64,000 bases of DNA from Wenyingzhuangia heitensis (GTDB lineage: Bacteria > Bacteroidota > Bacteroidia > Flavobacteriales > Flavobacteriaceae), in contig NZ_JAASQL010000005.1 in the NCBI RefSeq assembly GCF_011762155.1, positions 62,001 through 126,000 on the forward strand. Direction: 5' to 3'. Each line of letters starts with the position of its first letter. The first letter of the stretch is position 1. Position numbers and translations under genes: made by a program. The notes under the pieces were generated by a model. It saw nothing but the letters and a program-made list of their open reading frames with translations. It was not told the origin of the DNA and did no database searches. This document shows, in pieces, positions 33,510 to 40,748 of the stretch.

Positions 33510-34525
33510 TAGTATTTGGTGTTTGTTACTTCGGCAGATTCAAAATTAGCCATTTGATTAAGGAAGTTAACAGCAGCCTGAACAATTGGGTATACCAATG
33601 CAACTCCGGTACCTTCTCCAAGTCTTAATCCTAAATTTAAAACAGTATCAGCTTTCAAAAATTCTAACATTTTAAAATGACCTTGTTCGTTAGAGCAATG
33701 AGAAAAAATACAATTGTTTAATATTGTTTTGTCTATCGCTTGTGCTACTAATAAAGCTGATGTTACAATAAATCCATCAACCAAAATAACCATATTTAGT
33801 TTTGCAGCTTGTAAAAAGGCACCTACCATCATGGCAATTTCATAACCACCAAAAATGGCTAAAATCTCCATAGGATCTTCAGTTTGTTGATGATTGTTTT
33901 TTGCTTTTTTTAAAATAGCTTTTTTAGCTCTCACTCCTTCGGGAGAAAACCCAGTTCCTTTACCTACGCAATTTTTTATGGGCAGTTTGGTAATTAAACT
34001 CATTAACAAGGCAGCAGATGATGTGTTTCCAATTCCCATTTCTCCAAAACCAATCACATTGGTTCCTTCAGAAAATTGCTTGGTCACTATTTCTTTTCCT
34101 TTAAGAATGGCTTTGTTGCAATCGTCAATGCTCATTGCAGGTTCAATACTATAGTTTTTAGTCCCTTTGTTTATTTTGGCATTTATTAAATTAGGAACGT
34201 TGTTAAAATCAAAATTAACACCTGCATCTATAATTTTTAAATCAATATTATTTTGTTTACAAAACACATTAATAGCCGCACCTCCTTGTAAAAAATTAAA
34301 AACCATTTGCGTGGTCACTTCTTGTGGAAAAGGGCTTACAGGTTCTGCATTCACAATTCCGTGATCCCCTGCAAAAATTAAAATAGCAGGTTTGGATAAA
34401 ACAGGGGCAGTTGTTTGTTGAATGTTTCCTATTTTAAAAGCAATGGTTTCTAAAACACCCAAAGAACCAATAGGTTTTGTTTTGGTATCTATTTTATGCT
34501 GTAAATCAGTTGCAAAATTTTTCAT
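33509..34525 (-). CDS. cobT: Nicotinate-nucleotide--dimethylbenzimidazole phosphoribosyltransferase CobT
   Basis: 338 residues with the family blocks KPIGSLGVLE, FAGDHGI, EVTTQMVFNFLQGGAAINVF, GFGEMGIGNTSSAALL, VGKGTG and the catalytic glutamate in LRLGEGTGVALVYPI. The enzyme activates the lower-ligand base to the alpha-riboside phosphate. It shares its first base position with the last base of cobS and follows cobU by five bases. Confidence 0.97.
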   Translation of the reverse strand: MKNFATDLQHKIDTKTKPIGSLGVLETIAFKIGNIQQTTAPVLSKPAILIFAGDHGIVNAEPVSPFPQEVTTQMVFNFLQGGAAINVFCKQNNIDLKIIDAGVNFDFNNVPNLINAKINKGTKNYSIEPAMSIDDCNKAILKGKEIVTKQFSEGTNVIGFGEMGIGNTSSAALLMSLITKLPIKNCVGKGTGFSPEGVRAKKAILKKAKNNHQQTEDPMEILAIFGGYEIAMMVGAFLQAAKLNMVILVDGFIVTSALLVAQAIDKTILNNCIFSHCSNEQGHFKMLEFLKADTVLNLGLRLGEGTGVALVYPIVQAAVNFLNQMANFESAEVTNTKY

Positions 34526-34530
34526 TAATT

Positions 34531-35034
34531 TTATTTTAAAGTCATTGGAATACCAGAAACCATAAAAGTGGCTTTGTTACTTAGTTTGGCAATTTCTTGA
34601 TTTACCCATCCTTGTAGTTCTGTAAATTTTCTTCCTATTTGTGTTTCTGCATGTACACCCATTCCAATTTCGTTAGAAATGATAATTAAAGTAGTTTCTA
34701 GTTTTGTTAATTTTTCAAGTTCAACCTTAACTAGCTCTAAACACTTGGCTACATTATAGTTGTTGTCAACATAAAAATTGGTAAGCCACAACGTAACACA
34801 ATCTATAACAACTACCTTGTTTTTTGGAATAACAGCACTTAAGTTTTTTTCCTCTTCAAGGGTTGTCCAACGTTCATCTCTGTCGGATACATGCCTGTTT
34901 ACACGCGTTTTAAAATCATCATCCCAAATTCTAGAAGTCGCTAAGTAATAAGGGTTAGAAGATAATTCTTCGGCTAGTTTTTGAGCATAGCTACTTTTAC
35001 CCGATCGCTCTCCTCCAGTGACGTAATAAATCAT
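34531..35034 (-). CDS. cobU: Bifunctional adenosylcobinamide kinase/guanylyltransferase CobU (CobP)
   Basis: 167 residues. Walker A GGERSGKS at 7-14, the guanylylated histidine candidate His48 in RVNRHVSDRDERW, and a Walker B-like VVVIDCVTLWLTN. It phosphorylates and guanylylates adenosylcobinamide for CobS. First gene of the minus-strand cob operon cobU-cobT-cobS-cobC-btuF-like. It is divergent from the signal-less BtuF-like gene, with a 90-base intergenic region. Confidence 0.95.
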   Translation of the reverse strand: MIYYVTGGERSGKSSYAQKLAEELSSNPYYLATSRIWDDDFKTRVNRHVSDRDERWTTLEEEKNLSAVIPKNKVVVIDCVTLWLTNFYVDNNYNVAKCLELVKVELEKLTKLETTLIIISNEIGMGVHAETQIGRKFTELQGWVNQEIAKLSNKATFMVSGIPMTLK

Positions 35035-35099
35035 GATTTAATTTTTTAACAAAGATTGATAAGTTTTAACTACAAAAAAAATGGATTTGAAAAAAAGAC

Positions 35100-35107
35100 T
35101 AGTTTTG
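35100..35107 (+). promoter_or_regulatory. -7 box of the BtuF-like gene
   Basis: TAGTTTTG is an exact TAnnTTTG match, 17 bases upstream of the ATG at 35125. No cobalamin riboswitch sequence was seen in this intergenic region on either strand. Confidence 0.45.
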
Positions 35108-35124
35108 TCGTAAAATAAAAATAT

Positions 35125-36054
35125 ATGATTGTTTCTTCTATGATGCCAGCCGTAACCCAAATGATTTATGATATGGGTTTAGAACATATGCTAAACGGAA
35201 TTACTTTTGAATGCCCTAAACAAGCATTGCAAGAAAAAGAAGTATTGGTAAGATGTATTTTAGAAGATAAAAAATATACAAGTGATGAAATAAACACCTT
35301 GTTTTCGGAAAGTAAAGCTACAGGTAAAAGTTTGTATTATGTTAATGAAGAGGTAATGCACAACATTGCTCCTTCTTTGGTTTTTACGCAAGATGTTTGT
35401 GATGTTTGCCAAATAGATACAGAAAGTGCAGAAAGATCTTTGTCTAAATTAGCCGTAATTCCCAAAACCATTTCTATAACTCCACAATCTTTAAATGATG
35501 TTTTTAACGATGCAATAACCATTGCTACCGCTATGGGGTTTCCAGCAAAGGGGGAAGCATATGTTTTGGAACTACAAAATCAAATTAAAGAGATTGTAGA
35601 TAGATTAAGAGCTGATTTAATTTTACCTAAAAGTGTAATGTTGTTAGAGTGGATAGATCCGTTGTTTAATTGCGGACACTGGATTCCTCATCAAATTGGG
35701 TTTGCAGGTGGAGTAGACTTGTTGTCACATCCATCTGGTGATAGTATTGTAATAGATTGGGATAAAATTGTAAAATACAATCCAGAAGTGTTGGTGATTG
35801 CTCCGTGTGGTTATACCCAAGAAAGAACGTTAGAAGATATGAAGTTTTTAGAAGCAAAAGCAGAATGGTCTCAGTTAAAAGCAGTGCGAAACAAGCAAGT
35901 TTATATTGCAGATTTTGATTTGTTTACACAATCATCAGCAAGTACTTTGGTAGATGGTATAAAAGTATTGGCTAAATTGTTTCATCCTGAGGTGTTTACA
36001 GAGAGTATAGGATTGGAACATAAGTATTCTAATTATTTTAATACAAAAAACTAG
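35125..36054 (+). CDS. BtuF-like cobalamin-binding protein without signal peptide
   Basis: 309 residues resembling BtuF/FecB-type binding proteins: MIVSSMMPAVTQMIYDMGLEHMLNGIT, a central PKSVMLLEWIDPLFNCGHWIPHQIGFAGG and VKYNPEVLVIAPCGY. The GHWIPHQI segment is typical of corrinoid-binding relatives. Unlike the lipoprotein at 31098-32219 there is no signal peptide or lipobox, and no upstream in-frame extension was found that would supply one. Residence in the cytoplasm is therefore suggested, which is unusual for this fold. It stands upstream of the riboswitch, so it is not itself under its control. Confidence 0.78.
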   Translation: MIVSSMMPAVTQMIYDMGLEHMLNGITFECPKQALQEKEVLVRCILEDKKYTSDEINTLFSESKATGKSLYYVNEEVMHNIAPSLVFTQDVCDVCQIDTESAERSLSKLAVIPKTISITPQSLNDVFNDAITIATAMGFPAKGEAYVLELQNQIKEIVDRLRADLILPKSVMLLEWIDPLFNCGHWIPHQIGFAGGVDLLSHPSGDSIVIDWDKIVKYNPEVLVIAPCGYTQERTLEDMKFLEAKAEWSQLKAVRNKQVYIADFDLFTQSSASTLVDGIKVLAKLFHPEVFTESIGLEHKYSNYFNTKN

Positions 36055-36072
36055 AGATCTAAAAAAAGAACG

Positions 36073-36080
36073 TACTTTTG
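36073..36080 (+). promoter_or_regulatory. -7 box in front of the cobalamin riboswitch
   Basis: TACTTTTG is an exact TAnnTTTG match. Initiation about six bases downstream would begin the transcript just before the aptamer. Confidence 0.5.
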
Positions 36081-36089
36081 CCCCGATTT

Positions 36090-36275
36090 TGGTTTTTATG
36101 CTATTCAATATTAATTGAACCGTAAAATTAAAAGGGAATCTTGTTAAAAATCAAGAACTGTACCCGCAACTGTAAGCTTAGCCGTAAAGGTGCTTGTTAC
36201 ACACTTAAACCACTGTTTTAAACAATAGTAAAATGGGAAGGTAGTAATAAGACGTAAGTCAGGAGACCTGCCAGA
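36090..36275 (+). ncRNA. Cobalamin (AdoCbl-type) riboswitch controlling the btuB-btuG genes
   Basis: All hallmark blocks of the B12 aptamer (Rfam RF00174 family) are present in order: AAAAGGGAATC near 36130, the CCCGCAACTGTAAGC stretch around 36163-36178, CCACTG around 36210, TGGGAAGGTAG around 36234-36244, GACGTAAGTCAGGAGACCTGCC around 36251-36272. The ATG of the TonB-dependent receptor is about 40 bases further on. A bound corrinoid should shut down receptor expression. Boundaries are approximate. Confidence 0.95.
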
Positions 36276-36313
36276 TTCATAAATATAAATTCTTTCGGGA
36301 GTAAAGGAAATTT

Positions 36314-38197
36314 ATGATGAAACTATGTAAAGCTATTCTTATTATCTGTATGCTTTGGTGTGCTGTGTCTGTTGCTCAAAATGATTCTATCAATCGTTTA
36401 GAGAAAGTTACCTTGTTGGCTAATACGACTAAAAAACAAGAAGAGTTAGGCTTGAAGAAAGTAGAGTTGTCTGTAGAACAAGTGGTTAAAAACCCTACAA
36501 ACTTTACAGAGTTATTAAGATATAACAGTCCCATTGCTTTTAAAGATTACGGAAATGGAGGAGCTAGTTCAGCTAGATTTAGAGGAACTTCTGCAACCAA
36601 CACATTGGTGCTTTGGAACGGTGTAAGCATCAATGCTATAGGAAACGGACAAGTAGATTTTAATGCAATTTCGGCAAGTACCTCAGATAATATTACCGTG
36701 AACAGTGGAGGAGGAAGCGTGCAGTTTGGTTCTGGAGCTATTGGAGGAGTGGTGCAGTTAAACGATATTTTAGAATTTAGGGAGCATCAAGATTTTGATT
36801 TGTTTACTAGCTACGGAAGTTTTAATACAACATCTAATTTTTTTAAAGCGAATATTGGAACAGGAAAATGGGCTGTAAAAGTAGCTTCTACCTATAATAA
36901 ATCGGATAATGACTACGAATATCTAGATACTAGATATAAAGATGAAAACGGAAAGGCTCTTAAAAATATAAATGGAAATTATAAAAATTATGGAGTAGAT
37001 TTTAGTCTAGGATATCAGTTCTCTAGCCTAAATAAAATTTATTTTTATACCACTAAATATTACGGAAACAGATTGTTTTCTGATGGATTGCCTAATCCAT
37101 CAGCAGGAACTGAAAGAAATGAAGATTTTAATCAACGTAATTTATTAAAATGGGATCTCTCTTTTAATAGCTTTAAACAATCTTTAAAAATAGCTTATTT
37201 AACTCAAGAGTTTCGATATTATGGAGATAAAGAAGCAACAGAATATAATTTTGGAAAATCAAATCAAAAGTTAGTAAACTATGATTTGTCTTATCGATTT
37301 TCTAATTACTTAAGGTTAAAATATACAATAGCTTATAAAGTTATTGATGGGGCTACAAATGATTTAGAATCTAGAAAAAGAAATGGCTTTACATTAGGAG
37401 GTGCTGTGTTTTATGTACCAACAGAAACATTAACTACTTCATTTCAGATAAGAAGAGAGTCTAATTCAGATTTTTCGGTGCCTATGTCTGTTTCTGTAGC
37501 TGCCGAGAAAAAATTAAATAAAAGCATTGTTTTAAAAACAAACCTATCTACCAATTATCGAATTCCAACCTATAACGAATTGTATTGGCCAGTTGTAGGG
37601 AATTTAGATTTGGTTCCAGAAAAATCTAAACAATTAGAGTTAGGAGTTGATGTAGATGTAAATAAATTACACCTTTCAGCTACTTACTTTTATATCCATA
37701 TTGATGATAAAATTATTTGGTTACCAACTGGAGGTACTAATTTATGGAGACCCAAAAATATTCAAAAAGTGGTCAATCAAGGTTTTGAAACTTCGTTGTC
37801 CTATACATTAAGAATTACTAAAAATCAAGAATTATTAGCAACCAGTAATTATACATTTACCAATGCTGTAAATAAAAAAACAGAAGATAATTTACCTTTT
37901 GTACCCAATCATTTGTTGAATTACAATTTGGAATATACCTATAAAAAAATAAGTTTATATGCGCAAGGATTGTATCAAAGCAAAGTATACACAACCGAAG
38001 ATAGTATTGATTTTTACTCTATAGATGCTGTTAGAGTACTTAATACGGGAATTAATTTTACACTATTTATAAAAGAAAACACCAAACTTGTTTTAGGAGG
38101 TAAAATAAATAACATAGGTAATAACACCTATTACTTTACCAATTTAAGACCTATGCCAGGTAGAAACTATAATCTAAATATTCACTATAAATTTTAA
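36314..38197 (+). CDS. btuB: TonB-dependent cobalamin receptor, BtuB-type
   Basis: 627 residues with signal peptide (about 1-21), plug domain (about 40-150, with FTELLRYNSPIAFKDYGNGGASSARFRGTSATNTLVLWNGVSIN) and a 22-strand barrel ending in MPGRNYNLNIHYKF with the terminal phenylalanine of outer-membrane barrels. The preceding riboswitch and neighbouring B12 genes identify the ligand as a corrinoid. It takes cobamides across the outer membrane using TonB energy. Two ATGs, 36314 and 36317, are possible starts. Confidence 0.9.
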   Translation: MMKLCKAILIICMLWCAVSVAQNDSINRLEKVTLLANTTKKQEELGLKKVELSVEQVVKNPTNFTELLRYNSPIAFKDYGNGGASSARFRGTSATNTLVLWNGVSINAIGNGQVDFNAISASTSDNITVNSGGGSVQFGSGAIGGVVQLNDILEFREHQDFDLFTSYGSFNTTSNFFKANIGTGKWAVKVASTYNKSDNDYEYLDTRYKDENGKALKNINGNYKNYGVDFSLGYQFSSLNKIYFYTTKYYGNRLFSDGLPNPSAGTERNEDFNQRNLLKWDLSFNSFKQSLKIAYLTQEFRYYGDKEATEYNFGKSNQKLVNYDLSYRFSNYLRLKYTIAYKVIDGATNDLESRKRNGFTLGGAVFYVPTETLTTSFQIRRESNSDFSVPMSVSVAAEKKLNKSIVLKTNLSTNYRIPTYNELYWPVVGNLDLVPEKSKQLELGVDVDVNKLHLSATYFYIHIDDKIIWLPTGGTNLWRPKNIQKVVNQGFETSLSYTLRITKNQELLATSNYTFTNAVNKKTEDNLPFVPNHLLNYNLEYTYKKISLYAQGLYQSKVYTTEDSIDFYSIDAVRVLNTGINFTLFIKENTKLVLGGKINNIGNNTYYFTNLRPMPGRNYNLNIHYKF

Positions 38198-38207
38198 ACT
38201 AAAAAAA

Positions 38208-39299
38208 ATGAAAACAAACTCAATTTTTAAACTTTTACTACTTTCTAGTATTGTTTTTACTTCTTGTACCAAAGAAGAAACAATAACAGAAACAATTACT
38301 CAAAATATTTTTGAAACTATAAACTCAGACATTATTGTTAGTTCTGAAGGAAATTTTGGAGCCAAAGACGGTTCTGTGTCTTATTTTGGAAAAAATAATA
38401 CGGATGTTTTTTATTATGAAAATGAAAATGGAGCAAAAGCAGCAGGGTTAATTCAATCCATTTGTTTTGGAGAAGAAGATGCTTATATTATTTTAAATGA
38501 TGTTAGCCAAATTATAGTGGTTGATAAAAACACGTTTAAGAAAAAAGCAATTGTACAAACAGGATTGGGAAATCCTAGATATATGACTATTGTTGGAGAT
38601 AAAGGATATATTACCAACTGGGGTAGTGGTTCTGATGAAACAGATGATTATATTGCTGTTCTAGATTTAACGACGAATACAATAGAAGAAACTACAATTC
38701 CATTAGCGAATGGAGTAGAAAGAGTTGTTACAAAAAACAACAAGTTGTATGTATCACACCAAGGAGGTTTTTCTTCTAACAATATAGTTTCTGTGGTAGA
38801 TTTAGGAGCTGGTAATAGCATAACTACCGTTACAGTAAAAGATAATCCAGATGAATTGTTTTTTAACAATGCAGGTGAATTAGTAGTTCTTTCTCAAGGA
38901 AAACCATTAACATACGGAGGAGCACCAGATTATCCAGCCTTAACCAATACAACATCTTCTATTTCGTTTATCAATATAGCGGATAATACGATTAACAAGG
39001 AATTAGTTTTTACAGAGAACACAAGAGCTACTCTAATGTCTTATGATAATGGAAATATTTATTATTATGTGGGTGATAAAGTTTTTATGATTAATGACAA
39101 TTCAACCGAAATTTCAACTTCAAAAGGTATTTCTGTAGGGTCTATATATGGGATGAGTACTAAACAAAATTATTTATTTACGGTTTCATATTCATTTACA
39201 TCTTTGTGTAAATTTAACATCGTTAACGTTTCTACATTAGAGACAGAATACAGTAGCGCTGTAGGTTTAGGTGCTTCTAAAGTATACTTTATAGAGTAG
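38208..39299 (+). CDS. BtuG-like surface beta-propeller lipoprotein
   Basis: 363 residues with lipobox FTSC (Cys20), then repeated blade-like stretches (IIVSSEGNFGAKDGSVSYFGK, YIILNDVSQIIVVDKNTFKKK, GYITNWGSGSDETDDYIAVLDLTTN, LYVSHQGGFSSNNIVSVVDLG), as in the DUF5074/YncE-like group. It lies ten bases after btuB. In Bacteroides thetaiotaomicron the lipoprotein BtuG in the same position forms a seven-bladed propeller that binds B12 with extreme affinity and passes it to BtuB; this protein is probably its counterpart, though sequence similarity could not be measured here. Confidence 0.8.
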   Translation: MKTNSIFKLLLLSSIVFTSCTKEETITETITQNIFETINSDIIVSSEGNFGAKDGSVSYFGKNNTDVFYYENENGAKAAGLIQSICFGEEDAYIILNDVSQIIVVDKNTFKKKAIVQTGLGNPRYMTIVGDKGYITNWGSGSDETDDYIAVLDLTTNTIEETTIPLANGVERVVTKNNKLYVSHQGGFSSNNIVSVVDLGAGNSITTVTVKDNPDELFFNNAGELVVLSQGKPLTYGGAPDYPALTNTTSSISFINIADNTINKELVFTENTRATLMSYDNGNIYYYVGDKVFMINDNSTEISTSKGISVGSIYGMSTKQNYLFTVSYSFTSLCKFNIVNVSTLETEYSSAVGLGASKVYFIE

Positions 39300-39321
39300 T
39301 GAAAATTTGCTATGAAGAAGA

Positions 39322-39352
39322 AAAAAGCCCATACAATTTGTATGGGCTTTTT
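39322..39352. terminator. Bidirectional terminator after btuG-like gene
   Basis: Stem AAAAAGCCCATACAA paired with TTGTATGGGCTTTTT, located between the btuG-like stop (39299) and the convergent gene ending at 39355. The A-run and T-run favour both directions. Confidence 0.87.
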
Positions 39353-39354
39353 GT

Positions 39355-39864
39355 TTATAAAATATTTTGTACTTCTTTCTGAATAAACTGTTGCGCAATA
39401 ATAATAGGAGATTCATTTTTAAGGTGTAACAAAGCTGTTTGTAATTCTTTTCCCGAATTAATGTTCTCTTTCATACTTTGAGCCGTAATGGTGTTTAACG
39501 TTGTTTGTTTGGCGTTTTTAACCAGTTTCCAAGCATCTTCGCTAATGTATATTTGCTGTACCAAGTTGTGTTCAAACTCAGCATTAATTTGAGTGATTAA
39601 TAGTTTAGCATATTCAATTTTATTCATTTCAAAAGGTTCTATTCGTGCTAAAATATTTGTGGGCTCAATACGTTCTAAAAATAAAGTCATTCTTTCATAA
39701 GCTTGTAATCGTATAGGTAAGCTATGTTTTTTCTTTTCAGCAAAAGCCTCAAACTTTCTTTTGTTGGTTTCGTTATTTAGTATTTGTTTAAAAAAGTAAG
39801 CAGCAACTCCCGCCGTAACTATAGATGGGATGGTATATTTTAACAATTCAATAAATTCATTCAT
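39355..39864 (-). CDS. Conserved membrane-anchored protein of unknown function
   Basis: 169 residues: one N-terminal membrane segment (about 9-26) followed by a helical, charged cytoplasmic or periplasmic part (NETNKRKFEAFAEKKKHSLPIRLQAYERMTLFLERIEP). I recall similar uncharacterised proteins in Flavobacteriia but cannot name the family with certainty. It is a single gene, divergent from the diadenylate cyclase. Confidence 0.65.
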   Translation of the reverse strand: MNEFIELLKYTIPSIVTAGVAAYFFKQILNNETNKRKFEAFAEKKKHSLPIRLQAYERMTLFLERIEPTNILARIEPFEMNKIEYAKLLITQINAEFEHNLVQQIYISEDAWKLVKNAKQTTLNTITAQSMKENINSGKELQTALLHLKNESPIIIAQQFIQKEVQNIL

Positions 39865-39966
39865 GTCTAAAAATTTTTGCGAATATATATTTTAGTTTTT
39901 TGCTGTCAAAATAAGAGTTTCTGTAAAAATGATTACTTTTAGCCTACTATACATAAATACCAATCT

Positions 39967-40740
39967 GTGTTTCAATTTTTAGAATTTAGTTTTGTTGATG
40001 TTTTAGATATTCTTTTGGTTGCTTTTTTACTGTTTAACGTATACAAATTGTTAAAAGGTACAGTAGCTATTAATATTTTTATTGGAATTGCCATTGTTTT
40101 TTTAATTTACAAAGTAACCGCAGCTTTACATATGGAAATGTTTAGCTCTTTACTAGGGAATTTAATTAGCGGTGGGGCTATTGCATTGATTATTATTTTT
40201 CATCCAGAAATGAGAAAATTTTTGTTAATGTTAGGGTCGACAAGCTTTAAATCTAAAAGGAACTTTATCAAACAACTAAAATTTTTAAAAGCAGAAATAT
40301 CTATAGATTTAGATGTTGAGGTTTTGGTGCATACTTGCGAAAAATTTGAAACGACCAAAACAGGAGCTTTAATTGTGATAGAAAGAAATAGCAATCTTGA
40401 TTTTTTAACAGAAAGAGGAGATGCTATGAATATTCAAATGAATGGACCTATTTTAGAAAGTATCTTCTATAAAAATAGTCCGTTGCACGATGGAGCTGTG
40501 GTGGTAAAAGAAAATCACATTATAGCCACAAGAGTTGTATTGCCTTTGTCGGATAGTAAATTACCAAGTAGATTTGGATTAAGACATAGAGCAGCAATTG
40601 GTATTACAGAAAAAACAGATGCTATGTGTTTGGTGGTGTCTGAAGAAACAGGAGAAATATCTTTTATTATTGATGGAGAGTTTGAGTTGTATAATTCTTA
40701 CAACGAACTACAAGAAAAAATAAGAATGTACTTGTCTTAA
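39967..40740 (+). CDS. cdaA: Diadenylate cyclase CdaA (c-di-AMP synthase)
   Basis: 257 residues: three N-terminal membrane helices (about 10-75), then the DAC domain with the DGA motif in SPLHDGAVVVKENHIIATRVVLP and the RHR motif in FGLRHRAAIGI. It makes c-di-AMP from two ATP. The start is GTG at 39967: no ATG is available in frame between it and the upstream stop. It converges with lptD; the stops are only eight bases apart. Confidence 0.95.
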   Translation: MFQFLEFSFVDVLDILLVAFLLFNVYKLLKGTVAINIFIGIAIVFLIYKVTAALHMEMFSSLLGNLISGGAIALIIIFHPEMRKFLLMLGSTSFKSKRNFIKQLKFLKAEISIDLDVEVLVHTCEKFETTKTGALIVIERNSNLDFLTERGDAMNIQMNGPILESIFYKNSPLHDGAVVVKENHIIATRVVLPLSDSKLPSRFGLRHRAAIGITEKTDAMCLVVSEETGEISFIIDGEFELYNSYNELQEKIRMYLS

Positions 40741-40748
40741 TAATCAGA

